A stretch of 64,000 bases of DNA from Escallonia rubra (Eukaryota; Streptophyta; Magnoliopsida; Escalloniales; Escalloniaceae), in contig JAVXUO010002815.1 of the NCBI GenBank assembly GCA_033065855.1, forward strand, positions 144,735 through 208,734, given 5' to 3'. The notes under the pieces were generated by a model. The model was not told the origin of the DNA. It made no database searches and worked only from the letters and a program-made list of their open reading frames with translations. The translations under genes were made by a program, and so were the position numbers. Numbering within the stretch: position 1 is the first letter of the stretch; the number at the start of each line of letters is the position of its first letter. Of this stretch, positions 1 to 12,600 are shown in pieces.

Positions 1-304
1 ATATGTTGTCTTACGTTTCATTTTTTATAGGTACACGTAGGCTAAGAAAAGGTACCAAACTTTGTGTCATGATGTTGTTACTTCAATGTCTTCTGAACTT
101 GCTTTCAAAATTTTGAGTGTATATTTTATCATCGGAGTGTGTATTTTATCATCGGGGGATGTAACAGGTATAAAAAGGTTAAACAAAACAAACTTCTATA
201 TTAGATGTTAGCAGTGAACTTTCTATTGCCATGTTTTGATGATGTACCTCTAAATACTACAACGAATGTTGGAATATCATGCAAAGTTACACTTCACTTG
301 GCAG
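1..304. other. Probable intron sequence of a kinase pseudogene
   Basis: I see no coding signal in these 304 bases. They end in a pyrimidine-poor but usable acceptor (TTGGCAG at 298-304), directly followed by DNA homologous to the start of the terminal exon of the kinase gene at 17.2-35.4 kb. I infer that this is the tail of the last intron of a decayed paralogue whose other exons lie left of the window. Confidence 0.4.
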
Positions 305-323
305 GGGATTTCAGGGCTGGCAC

Positions 324-1490
324 TAGGGATGGCAATGGGGCGGGTCGGATGCGGATCTGCTAAAATCCGAACCCGCCCCGCTACTCCTGAAATCCCACCC
401 CGCCCCGCACCCGCCCCGCGCCGGGTTCTGTAACCTTAATACCACATCCGACCCTAACATTCTTTAGAAAACCCATCCCCGCCCCGCCTCGCCCCGCCCA
501 AACCCCTTCTTAAACTCTTCTCCTTCTCTGAAGGCTCCCCCAGGCCAAAGCCATGGATCGATCTCAGACTGTGTGGCCGGCGGTGGAGTCGCAGAAGATC
601 AGTGGCCTTCGGATCGATCTCAGATTCTCGGTGAGCGACGGTCGGCGGTGGAGTCGAAGAAGATACGGTGGCCTTCGCATCGATCTCAGATTCTCCGTGA
701 GCGACGACCGGCGGTGGAGAAGACGCAGCGGAAGTGAGAGTTTGAGAGAAGATGGAGAGTTTGAGAGAAGATGGGCTGCGTTGAGAAAACAGAGAAGTGA
801 GTTTGAGAGAAGGGGCGGCAGAACTGAGAGGCAAGAGAAAGAGAGAGAGTCGACTTCATCTAGCCCACTTCTGCCATGACCACAGTCCAGTGTAAGCAGT
901 AACTATGTATTCTTTGTCATATACGAACAAATTTTGACGATTCAAGAGGAATTACGGGCCTTCTATGAGGAGATACAAAGAGAAAAGACGAAGAAACCTG
1001 CCATTTTAATACCAGTCCTGATGGTGCCATTCTACAAAGAATCATTAGGGAAGAATTATCGACGTGAAGAAGAAGAAAAAGTGATGGAGGGAGCGGCTGC
1101 CAGAGTGGACCGGCCAAGTTCTTTGACTCTTTATGATGTCAAGCACTTGATGAAGAGAGAGAATTGAGTTTGAGAGAAGGGGGCCAAGGGGCGGCAGAAC
1201 TGGAGAAAGATAAGAGGCTTTATCCATTATATATACTATATAAGATGGATGGTCGAGATCGCCTAGATCTAGGGTTAGTATAAAAACTAATTATATATAA
1301 GATAGCGGGGTGGGGCGGGGCGGGGCGCGGGGCGGTTAGCCTAAATACCAAACCCGCCCCGTACCCGCTGCGGGTTTAAATTTTATATACCATACCCGCC
1401 CCGTAACCCGGTCAAAGTCAAGAAAACCCGCTCCTATAGGATCGGGGCGGGGCGGATATCCGCCGGGTCGGATTTAAATTGCCATCCCTA
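324..1490. mobile_element. Non-autonomous hAT element with GC-rich subterminal arrays
   Basis: The 1167-bp element has perfect 13-bp terminal inverted repeats, TAGGGATGGCAAT at 324-336 and its complement at 1478-1490. It is flanked by a perfect 8-bp target duplication, GCTGGCAC, at 316-323 and 1491-1498. Both ends carry dense CCCGCCCCG or GGGGCGGGGC arrays (about 340-500 and 1303-1460), which are probable transposase-binding subterminal repeats. The interior holds an imperfect triplication of a roughly 72-bp unit (about 553-725). I see no transposase. An 8-bp duplication with this TIR type defines the hAT superfamily. Confidence 0.93.
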
Positions 1491-1523
1491 GCTGGCACGT
1501 TGAACAGGAAGGGTGACGTCCAT

Positions 1524-1628
1524 CAGTGGCGGAGCCACGTTGTATTATTTTAATTTACTTATAAAAAAATTGAGTGACTTTGATATATTTTTTGTACTCC
1601 CTGAAATAAAATCCTAGTTCCGCCACTG
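1524..1628. mobile_element. 105-bp hAT MITE with CAGTGGCGG ends
   Basis: It starts CAGTGGCGGAGCCACG at 1524 and ends with the complement CCGCCACTG at 1620-1628. Perfect 8-bp target duplications ACGTCCAT flank it at 1516-1523 and 1629-1636. The interior is AT-rich and non-coding. It sits in the DVH codons of the decayed kinase exon. Its TIR is shared with the elements at 18628-19732 and 48685-50220. Confidence 0.9.
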
Positions 1629-1951
1629 ACGTCCATGGTATGGAATTGTGTTGCTGCAGATCTTATTTTGCAGGCTGGAAGTTGAGGAGGATTGGACCAT
1701 AATTTTCTTTATCGTCCCCGTTACGCTGAAGAGTAAGCTGATTGCGATGGAATTTCAACCGACTGACTCAATTTAGCGGAGCATCGCAAGTTGCCCGACT
1801 TGTATTGCGATGCCTGGACACCGAACCTAGAAGTCGGCCATCAATGGAAGAAGTTTTGTTTAACTTGGAGGACATAAAGAAAGATGCTTCATCACGAAGA
1901 ACACCAAGAAGCAAGGCTTCAAGTTCAAAACCAATGCTTTGCATCCTGTGA

Positions 1952-4053
1952 CCAAGACACTAGGGATGTTGGTTCCATTATTGAAGCCATGTTGTTGCAG
2001 AAAATTGGCTTTGTTCTTGGGACAACATAAGAAAAATCAAAATACATATCGAAGAAATATATGTTGAGGTGCATATGGAAACCTGAAATTTAACCTACTA
2101 ATTACGGGAGGCAAATGTAATCTTATATATGTTGTGTAACAACCTTGGGGAGTTTTGGTTGAGGAGGTTTAAGACACGCAGGGTCTCATGCGTTAACAGT
2201 TAATACATGTACATACTAAACATAACACGAGAGCAATAATATAATATCTCAAAATTGAAGGACCAGAACGATGAAATTGAGTTCCAAACTAAGATTTGAT
2301 GACAATCATATAATCTACCATCAACCTAACCCATCCGGTTCCTATGATGCTTATCTTACAACACGGAAATGCGATAACCATTGTCCAAATCACATGAGTC
2401 TTGATCAAAGATATAAGAAAAGTATAAAGTGACAAAGTTTCAGATGCTAATTTCCAATCAACGATGCGCAATGAACCCCGCTCAAAAGTATTAGAGCTTC
2501 ATCCTCCACGGCTTGCTAGATGGGCATAAAAAACTTAGAAAACAACAAAGATGAGCTTAAAGCCCAGCAAGTGCCCACCTTTTTCCCTAGCTAGTACAAC
2601 ATTGTAAATTTGTAATCCTCATTCGTCAATAACAACAAAAAGGAATAAGGTAGCATGTGTAAGGTAAAGTAGCTTCCACCAATTCCAACTTATCTCATAT
2701 AAATGCTCTGTTAGAATATACGAAACGAAGCAAAGACGTCAGTGACAATTATTCATGTATTTAAATTTAGAGTCAAGATTTCAAAGATAGATTTTAGAGA
2801 CAATACATGCATAGGCACAATAAAATCCAAAGTCTTGGTCACTTAAAAGTGACGTCACAAAGTCTATAGACGCATCCAAAATATGTCGAAATGGTACTTA
2901 CTCAAGTGAATATATTTCTATGCTCAAGAAGGACGTGCGCATCATCATCTACGGTCCTTCCATCGGTTAGATGAAAACGTGCGATTTGCTCCTATGTTGG
3001 GAACATATGTAATACGACCAATGACCAATCAATATAATCAGTATCCTTTTCAATAGAAAATACTATTGGGGACCAATGGTGATCTTAATTAACTAGGATA
3101 GTTAAATATATAATAAACTATTCCTCTTCCCCTTTTTGCATAAAATACTGCATTTCTTTTTAGCACATGTCACGATTTTGTTACCAAGTAAGTGAATATT
3201 TTTCCATCTTTTGTCACAAGAATTTCTCAATTATGCGACCCACCCTTGAATATATTTCGTACAATAAATTGTGTTTATAATGTTCGTAACAAAAGAATGT
3301 ATATTTTAGTTCATTACTCTACTTAACTTTTGTCTATGAAGAAATAATTGAAGGTATATTCTTCATAAATAATACTTTTGTTTTTAACTTCTCAAGTCCT
3401 TTGTCACTCCACCATTCTTGGGGTTGGGTTGGGCTCTCTTGTGCGCTAGTCCACTGAGATAAACAAAATTTCGTTTGTCACAAAAAGATATTTTTATACA
3501 GCTGACATTAACTTTTAGCAAAATAGCAATAATTGGCAGTAAAGTTTGGATTTTAATTACCTGCGACTGAGAATTCATGCAGAAGTGGAGGCAACAGGGG
3601 GGCACGTGGCCACCTGCTGCCATCCAACTCTTCCACACAGTTTTGTGACATAGTCCTCCACAGGGTAGAAGACCAAGGCATGTAGCTTTTCACCCCATAT
3701 CGCTTAGTCCATCACCAACATCCAGCAAAGCCAAATATGATATCTTCCTATCGGTCATCTCTCATGTCATGTTTTCTCTCTCTCTCTCTACCTATGTTCT
3801 TCTTATCTTAAACCTCATTTAGTTTTCAGCTTTGTCATTAGTAAAATTCATATGGCCCTTTGACATAATCATCAAAGCATCATCCATCTTCAGGCCATTG
3901 CTGAAGCCAGTGACACTTCCATTCATCTTTTTCTCAAATCGTGTATTGTCATCTAAATGATATATCATTCTCGCATGGGTGGTCTTTTGTTTGTTTAATT
4001 TTATAGTGATTGTAGTGTCGATATTTATGAATAAAAGTTAATCATGGTAAATA
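1952..4053. other. Intergenic DNA without recognisable genes
   Basis: I find no convincing coding exon, RNA gene or bounded element. A short CT-rich tract lies at about 3773-3790. The minus-strand open frame at 3384-3638 has no recognisable motif and I do not regard it as a gene. Confidence 0.5.
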
Positions 4054-4058
4054 ACATT

Positions 4059-5498
4059 TGTTAGCCCTATGGTTGGATAACCTAGGCTTACATCTTGTTT
4101 TGATGATAACTACACATTGATTATGTTCTAATGTGTGCTTTGAGTGTATTCTTAGTAGGTATATACATGCACACTCATGAAGACACATTTGAGAAGTTGG
4201 ATAGATGGATTAAAGCCAAAGAAGCTTAAAGCTATGGTGACATGCTATGGAAGCTTCATCAAGTCCAATGTCAAAGAGCAAGAAAGAATGCATAGCCTAA
4301 GTTACTATCGATTATAATTGATCTTTCCTATTATGTACCTAGTCTTCGTTTGATGCTTGGATTGATGACTATGACCTAAAAAGACCTTAGGAAACCTTGT
4401 GCATTGCATGTGAGTTCATAACCTTTCACACGAGTGTGGTTCTTGAAAATGAGTGAACTTTGGAGCTCACTCAGATTTTCTCAAAACTGTTTTTGGTGAT
4501 AATCTTTTCATATATTGATAAAACTTTTCATTAGCTTTCCAACGCAAAAAACGGCACCTTAATCCGATTTTTCTAGAGAAAGTTATGCCCAAAATAGGAA
4601 AGGGGGTTCCGTGAGGCAGCCGATAGGCAGTAGGGTATTACAGTCGACTGTAATTGAATACAGTCGACTGCATTGGTCAAACTTCAGTTCCAACGGTTAT
4701 TTTCGAGGACAAAACTCCAACAACTATTTTTGATATATTACAGTCGACTGCATTGGTTACAGTCGACTGCAATGGCAGTTTTGCCCACTTTATGCCTATA
4801 ACGGCTATATTTGATCTCTTCTCTATATAAATGATTTGGGGCTTCATTATACACCATGGAAACCACATTCTAAGCCTTCATTCATTAGAGAAACATTAAG
4901 GCTCATAGATTAAACTTTTCTCTCTTCATCTTCATGATTTCACATCATTAAAGAGAACATCTTTGTGAGCAATTCTTTGATTGAGAGTGAGCATACTTCA
5001 AGTCATCAATTCTCTCATCTCTCTATTGTACTAGAGCTTCATTTGTACTCATTTCCTTTCAAGAGGGTTTCTTTGTACACATTTGATCTTTGTAAAAGGA
5101 TTGTGATCAAGGCTTGGGTTTGTCAAGTCTTGGGTGAGCTTTGTGGATTCAAGGCTTGTGCTTGGTGTGGGGATATCACCAAGTGTTGTAAGGGTTTTGA
5201 TCTTGACCCGGAAGAAGATTGTTGCTAGTGGATTCTAGTGCTCTTGCAAGGGACTTCCTTGAAGAGGTGGATGTAGGCTTGAGGGTATATCAAGCCGAAC
5301 CATTTAAATCTCCTTGTCAAGTATCTCTAACTCAATCTCTTTACTTATTGCTCTTTAATTGTTTGAGATTGTTTAGTTAGCATCTTCATTGAAGTATTAC
5401 TTGGTTTGGTTGAGATTTATGATTGTGCTTAGTTTAAATTCCCCATTATATTTTAAAAACCTTATTCACCCCCCTCTAGGGTTGTTTTATTGGTTTCA
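4059..5498. mobile_element. Solo LTR, 1.44 kb
   Basis: The segment begins TGTTAGCC and ends GGTTTCA. It is flanked by a perfect 5-bp duplication, ACATT, at 4054-4058 and 5499-5503, as expected for an LTR-retrotransposon reduced to one LTR by recombination. It has no PBS, PPT or pol remains. Close to the end is the TTCACCCCCCTCTAGG-type motif (5465-5480) common near the 3' end of plant copia LTRs. Four copies of the palindrome-containing motif ACAGTCGACTG lie between 4640 and 4770. The small open frame at 4965-5228 inside it resembles no known protein. Confidence 0.8.
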
Positions 5499-5532
5499 AC
5501 ATTGAAAAGAATGTGTTTTTACCATTTGTGGT

Positions 5533-5885
5533 TGTTGATATATGTCTTGTATTTATGTCCCACATCGGTTACTCAAAAAAGGTTGGTCCTTAGTATATAA
5601 GACATCTTGTCCCACATTGCTTGGAGAAAGAAGATCACTGCTTTTTCCAAGTATAAATAAGGTGTATTGTATTGTGTTTAAGGGCAAGAGAAGAGAGTTT
5701 TTCTTTGAGTAGGAAAGAAAGAAAGAAGAGTCCTTCTTTGAGTAGGAAAACAGTTAAGAGATACACGTGAGGGAGCGTTGTAAATCTGACTTATGCAAAG
5801 TGGATTTGAGTTCTCTCATATTTCTTGTGTTTTCTTATTTGGTTATCGTGTTATATACATATTTATCTAGAGCGATTTCGTAACA
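5533..5885 (+). repeat. 5' LTR of copia element 1
   Basis: This 353-bp LTR starts TGTTGATATATG and ends in ACA. A TATA box, TATAAATA at 5652-5659, is the likely promoter core. It matches the right LTR along its length with small indels, for example around 5585 and 5820. Confidence 0.93.
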
Positions 5886-5887
5886 AG

Positions 5888-5900
5888 TGGTATCAAGAGC
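5888..5900 (+). other. Primer-binding site of copia element 1
   Basis: TGGTATCAAGAGC lies two bases after the left LTR and matches the plant copia PBS for initiator-Met tRNA apart from one extra A. Confidence 0.85.
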
Positions 5901-5950
5901 TTCCAGGTTTATTTTTTGGGCAAAATTGAAATTGATTTAAAAGAATAAAT

Positions 5951-6683
5951 ATGTCGAACAACACGACCATGAAGTATGCCTGTGAACAATTCAATAGGAA
6001 GACGAATTTTGGCATATGGCAGAGCACGGTGAAGGATATCCTTGTGCAGCAAGGATTGCTCAAGCCTTTGTTGGGAAAGAAGCCTAAGTCAATGGATCAG
6101 GACGATTGGGAGGAATTACAGGCTAAGGCTGTATCTACGATACGGTTGAATCTAGCCCCGAAGGTTAAGTACCAAGTTTTGACAGAGACTTCTCCAACAG
6201 CTCTGTGGCAAAAATTGGAGAAGATATATAAGTCAAAATCTTTGTCGAAACGGTTATATCTGAAGAAAGATCTGTACCAATTACGGATGGATGAAGGTTC
6301 AGATCTGGGTGATCATATATCAGAATTTAACCGGTTGGTGTCCCAATTGTCAAGTATAGATGTTAAACTCAAGGAGGAAGATCAGGTGATTTTGTTGTTA
6401 TCTTCGCTTCCAAAATCATATGAGACCTTGAAGACTACGTTGCTTATTGAGAATGAGACATTGTTTGTTGATGATGTTATGTCGGCTCTTATGGACTCGA
6501 GCAAAATTAATGGGACGAGTTCAAGCAGTCAAGGCGAAGGTTTGGTGGTAAGGTCTGAAAATAAGAATGGTCATGGAAGAGGCAGAGGTCGATCTAGAAG
6601 CAAAAATCCAGGACATGGAAAAGACAGGTCTAAGTCTCGTGGAAAGCAGGACAAGTCCAGTATTGAATGCTGGTATTGTAAAG
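5951..6683 (+). pseudogene. copia gag, 5' part, cut by a hAT insertion in the zinc knuckle
   Basis: The open frame starts with ATG at 5951, 50 bases after the PBS. It encodes a UBN2/gag-like polypeptide: a W-rich start, an LWQKLEKIY segment, then a basic RGRGRSRS region leading into the first half of a CX2CX4HX4C zinc knuckle (CWYC). The hAT transposon enters directly after the following Lys codon. The second half of the knuckle (GHIARKC) resumes at 12695. Reading on from 6684 gives only a few hAT-derived residues and a stop. Confidence 0.9.
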
Positions 6684-9600
6684 TAGGGGTGAGCATTTAA
6701 ACCGTAAAAACCAATCCAACCGTAAAAACCAAACCAACCAATCCGACAAATTTCAAACCGATTGCAAAAATAATTGGTTTGGTTTTTTTTTTCACAAACC
6801 GCATGTCCGGTTCGGTCGGTTCGGTTTGGTTTTTTTGAAACCGTTCTAAACCGAACCGACCGTATACAATATAATATATATATTTTTTAAACTAACCCCA
6901 GTTAGTTTTAACTAAATTAGGTAGTTAAACTTAACCCTTCATATAAATATCAGTAACCCACTAAGTCACTAACCCTAAATCCTAATTCATCTTTCCTTCA
7001 ATCGCTGCCCACTGCCCCATTCCCAGATCTTCTCCCCAACTCCCCAAGGACCACAACCTCACACTCCACGCCTCAGCTTAGCCCTCAACTCTCAAGGCAG
7101 CACCTCCACCACGGCAGCGCCTCCACCAAGGCAGCGTTTCCACCACGGCAGCGTCGTCTCTTCAGCCGCCGCCTTCTCCAATCGCCATCTCAACGGCTCA
7201 ACCTACCGTCAACTCTCAACTCTCAAGGCAGCACAGCCACCACGGCAGCTCCTCCACCAAGGCAGCGTCTCCACCACGGCAGCGCCTTCTTCAGCCTTGT
7301 CTCTTCAGCCGTCGCCTTCTCCAGTCGCCATCTCAACCTCCCACAGCTGCGCATCTGTATCTCCTCCTGCCGTTGCCTCCTGTTTCCTCTAGGCTCTAGC
7401 CTCCAAGGTAATGTTTCCCTTTTTCTAGATTCCTCCTGTTAGCATCACATAGCTTTCCTCTAGCCTCTAATTTACCCGGCTGGAGATTAAGTTCGTTTAT
7501 TGGAAGCTCATTCCATATCCTAAAGATTCCTCATTAATAGGCCATGTCTCTTCTGGTTCTGACATGTTCACTATGGATTATCGCTATCCCCTCTCCGCAT
7601 TTCAGGCTTTTGCGATCTGCTTGAGCAGCTTTGACACCAAATTGGCTTGTGAATAGAAGATTAACAACAAAAACAAAATAACTTTAGGGTGGTAACAAAA
7701 TGCATAAAAAGATCAACATCAATGCCTTTGCTCATCTTCATATTCGTGTTCACTTTCTTCACCTTTCTTATCACTAGAATAGGAGACTGTTGTTAATGTC
7801 CTTAATGCCGTTGTAATACCAATTGTGAGATTAGCCCTGTTCGGAGAAACAGTACTGAACTTTGTAAACCCGAGTCCTATGTATCGCATTTTGTATGTTC
7901 ATTTCAATCTCGTAATGCATTTGTATGTTCATTTCAATCTCATAATGCGCTGCTATTCACTAAATCTGTCCAAATGGCCCAGTCGGGGAACATCAGATAC
8001 ATGAATCATCTGCTTTACATTTGCATTCTGCATAATACTTAGTACTGGTTTGGGTACATTGCTGATTAGTCCGTGTTATGCCAGTGGCAGCAGTAACATG
8101 CATTTTAGCAGTAAAGTGTGATCCTTAAAATCTACCACAGGGTGCAATATGTAAAGGGTTAAGCAAAGAATCTTTTCCTTTCTTTTTGCTGATTAGTCCG
8201 TCTTCTCTTCCTACTTCAGTTTCTTAATCCCAATCCCGCAATTCATGGCATGCTATTATCTACATGAAAACTTGCATAATGCAATACTCCTTGTTGGTAA
8301 AACTTGATCACCTCTGCAGCATTTTCCAGTCAATGTGGGGTTGTCCAATCTCTATTAGCAGTTTATTCTTCACAGCTAGCTAGCATGCTCTATTATCTTC
8401 TCTTTTCTGAACTTCCTTTTTCAGCTCAAGGTTTCCGCTTTTGCGTGCATTGTTATTTCATAAGCTTATCAAATCCTTAAATGTTTATCTGCACTAGGTA
8501 TCTTTCCTTTTACTTGGATTAATATTTTATGTGTATTAAAGATAGGTTCTATAATTACTGCTCTTCACATGGCTGGACTCTAGCTAGCAAATCATAACAT
8601 GTTCTCTGTTCTGTCTCAATTTTGGCACTGATCACTAAAAACACACCCCACAGAAATCTGAATGTGTGAATTGCTGAGGCCATCTTTAAGCACTGAGCCA
8701 TCTGTTGTGCAGTTCCAATGGATTACTAGAAAAAGTGCAGCTGAAAGCGCTAATGTGATTTAAAATTAAAACATAGATAGAGTTATGAATTGGTTAACAT
8801 TAAACGCTAGGATTCAATTGAAAATTCATGACTAATTTCTTGAATTTCCCCCTTTCTGCTCTACTCTTAGTCCCTTTACGTAATGTCTTGCCTTTCATGT
8901 GGAGAACGGTTGCTACTACTGGGCCTGAAATTGGCTTAATTCGATTGTTTAGAATAAAGAATGTCAATCTATGTCTACCCTCTCCAATCCTTATAAACTA
9001 AGGAGATTTAATCTCACAAATTTTTTAGTAACCAGTATACTTGAAGTAGATTTAATGATTTCTTATCATTGTATTGTATCAGATGGTTGATGATGCGGGT
9101 GCAATAGGTGCTGATAACAGCGCCTGCCCACTTCCTCCTAGGCCTCCAAAGAGAAAGAAGGAGACAAGTGCTAGAGAGCCATCTGAAGTCTGGGATCATT
9201 TTCAAAAAATCAAAGGGAATACGCCTGCCGAGCCTGATCCCGAAATTGCAATATGTAAGTATTGTTGTAAGCGCTATGGTTACACCGGGGCAAATGGTAC
9301 GAGTACTTTATGGAGCCATATTAGATATAGTTGTAAGAAATACAGTTATGAAAAAGCTGGGAATAGTAAAAATCAAACAAAAATCAGGTTTGAACCTAAT
9401 AGACAGAAAAATGATGGGAATGAGTTAAAGGTGGCTTCGTTTAGTATTGAGGAGTGCAGACTAGCACTTACTGAGATGATTGTTGTTGATGAATTACCTT
9501 TTAATATTGTGGAAAGGCAAGGGTTTAAAAAATTCTGTGGAGTCATGGAACCAAGATTTAATGTTCCATCTCGTTTTACAGTTGCAAGAGATATTCTTAA

Positions 9601-12600
9601 GTTGTTTCGTAAAGAGGGAGAGTTGTTAAAGAAGCTTTTGAAATCCGAAAGGGTTTGTCTCACTACTGACACTTGGACTTCACTACAAAATATCAATTAC
9701 ATGTGTCTTACAACCCATTGGATTGATTGTGACTGGAATTTGCAAAAGAGAATTATAGCATTTTGTCAAGTTGAAAATCACAAGGGCAAAACAATTGGTA
9801 AAGTGATTAAGACTTGCTTGTTGAATTGAAAAATAGACAGTCTTCTTACCGTAACAGTTGATAATGCGAGTTCTAATGATGGTACTATTAATTATCTAAA
9901 GAGTAAAACTAATAGTTGGAAAAATACTGTCACGAATAATGAGTTCATGCACATGAGGTGTGGCGCTCACATTACCAACCTTATAGTTACTGACGGTATG
10001 AAAGAAGTTCACGAGTCTATTGTGAAGATTCGGAATGCGGTAAGGTTTGTGAGGTCTTCTCCTTCTAGGCTTTTAAGTTTCAAAAAGTGTGTAGAGAAGG
10101 AGAAAATTGAAAGCAAGAGCCTTGTTTGCCTAGATATTCCAACTAGGTGGAATTCTACGTACTTAATGTTGGAAGCTGCCCAAAAATTTCAGAAAGCCTT
10201 TGAAAGATTAGAAGAAGATGATTCGGGCTTCCGTAAGTATTTTTCAGTGTCTTTAAGCGAGGACGAGGACGAGGACACTGGTGGGAGAGGAAGGGCAACA
10301 AATATAGGGCCTCCTTCATTAATAGATTGGGAAAATGCTAGGGTGTTTGTTCAGTTTCTAAATTTTTTTTATGAGGTTACTTTACGGTTTTCGGGTTCTT
10401 TACATGTTACATCCAATGCCTATTTTAATGAAATTATGGCTGTGCGATTGAAATTGGTGCAATTGTGTAAAAGTGCTGATCCTATGTTGTACATTATGGC
10501 TTCTAACATGCTGAAAAAGTTTGAAAAGTATTGGGGAAATGTGGATAAACTGAATAAGTTGGTGTATATTGCTGTTGTGTTGGACCCTCGTCACAAATTG
10601 AAATATGTTAAGTTTTGCTTACGTCAAGTGAATGATTGTGGGGTGGTTAAAGATATTATTGATAAGGTGAAGGACCACTTGGTTCGCTTGTTTGAGCACT
10701 TTGAGCAGGGGGGGTAGTGAAAATAGTGGAAGAAGTCAAGTGTCCAAAGATAATGAGGTTGAGGGAGAAGAATCTTTGGCGGCACAATATCAGAAGCTTT
10801 TAGAGGCAGAAGAGAGTATAGAGAGCAAATCTGAGGTAGAAAGGTATTTGGCTGAGAGTTGTGAAGACCCTAGAAAATCCCTTGATATATTAGGGTGGTG
10901 GAAGGTGAATAGCAGCAAGTATCCTGTCCTCTCTCAGGTAGCGAGGCACATTTTAGCTGTTCCAGTTTCTACAGTTGCTTCCGAATCAGCTTTTAGCACA
11001 GGAGGTCGTATACTTGATCCATTTAGGAGTTCTTTGAATCCAAGGATGGTTGAAACTCTTGTTTGTACTCAAAATTGGTTGAAATGTCCCTCATCCCCTA
11101 TTGATCTTCGACAAGCTATGGACGAGGTTGAGAAGTATGAAGACATCTTTTCAGGTACTTTTTTTGTTAGTGAAATTGCTTTCAATGAATTATTTTGCTG
11201 AATTTCATTATCTTTGCATTTCAGACAACGCAACGGGATCAAATACAAGTAGTTCGAGTGATGCATGTGCATCTATTGTTATTGAGTGAGTCACCAAAAG
11301 GTAACTAAAGTGCATAGCTTTTTCTTTTTATTTTGGGCAGATTCTATTCTTTACCTATAATGTCAGTTTGTATGTAATCCTTTGGCCGTTTGTATATAAT
11401 CCTTTGGCTGTTTATATCACACTTTAGTCACCAAAAGGTATAGATTATATGCTGGTTGAACTTCTCATTCCCTTTCACTTGCTTCCCTGCTTTGTTCTAG
11501 CTTGTAACCATGGATCAGCTAAAATAATGTATGCAGAAGTCAGAAAGATAGAAATAGAATGCCTTTTAAATGTTGTTTCTAACAGTATCATTGGAAAATA
11601 ATTCATTTTAGAAGGGACTGAAAATACAGGTGTAACGTTGGTTTGCAATCTTTTGGATCAAGCCATAGTTTTATACAACGGAAAGTCCTTGATAGCGCAG
11701 CAAAATGTTAAGCAAATCATTGATAGCGCATCAAAATGTTAAGCAAATGTTGTATGAATTGCTCATTGGATGTTGACTGCGACTGTGGCTGAGAAAATGT
11801 TAATAGCAGTAGGTATATGGACAACAGTTCCCAGGAATTTAAGAACTCGTAGCTTGGTAGCATGTGGGTAGCTTGGTAGCAGTACGTATAATGTTGGTTT
11901 GCAATGCTTCACTTTCTAGGAAACATAGATTTAGAAGTTCCTCCATGCTTAACATATTTTCACTTTAACAAGGAACAGTGGAAGTGTCCACTTAATAGAT
12001 TTGATAAGGTACCTAACATAACATTCTCTTGAGGACTACCAAAATGTTCCACGACCAAATCTTCTGCCATATCTTTGGCATCCTTTATCATCGCTTTGTA
12101 CCTTTTCCATTGTGTTTTCACCCTTTGCGTGACTGATTTTTCTTTCATTGCATTTTTTCAGAAATATAGATTATATGTTGGTTGAAGGTTGATTGGCAAT
12201 GAAGGTTTTGAAGATGCTTGTTTGGTTTGAAGACTAAAGAGGACCTCTTTCTTCTTTAAGTTAATCTGATGGATATATTTGATGTGTGTAATTTGATTTA
12301 AAGCTTAACAGATGCTATGTAAGGAGTTATTTTCTTTTGAATGTTATGTAATTTTCATTAGAATTTTAATAATTGCTATGTAATGATTTGTGTGTAATGA
12401 GTTATTTTCTTTGGATGTTATGTAATCTAATTAGAATTTTAGTCTTATGAGCTAAGATCTGCTGAATTACTTGAGTTTTGTTACAAATTTTTAGTTATTT
12501 TGGGCCTAGAATGGAATCTAGCCCAAACCGATTTAATCCGTTTAAACCGAACCGTTCGATCCAGCTAATCCGTTCAAACCGAACCGTTCAACTACGGTTC

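Larger units (their letters stand above)
305..1951 (+). pseudogene. Decayed terminal exon of a PBL/RLCK-like kinase, split by two hAT insertions
   Basis: The exon survives in three pieces (305-323, 1499-1523 and 1637-1951). The first piece follows an AG acceptor in phase 1, as in exon 8 of the kinase at 35038-35360. The pieces match kinase subdomains IX-XI: a DVHG stretch in place of SDVYG, then a frameshifted IVLLQIL-like stretch, then the better kept GASQVARLVLRCLDTEPRSR and [10 protein letters not shown] from 1783. A basic tail runs to a TGA at 1949-1951. Breaks seen: an 1167-bp hAT element after 323, a 105-bp hAT MITE inside the DVH codons after 1523, and frameshifts between about 1650 and 1780. 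It cannot make a working kinase domain. The homology to the right-hand gene implies an old tandem duplication. Confidence 0.65.

Noticed and set aside
553-879. Arg/Ser-rich open frame inside the hAT element
   Set aside because: It is a by-product of an internally triplicated GC-rich unit. It lacks any domain, and the opposite strand is equally open.
4965-5228. 87-codon Cys-containing frame
   Set aside because: It lies inside a solo LTR, has no family motif and no coding context.
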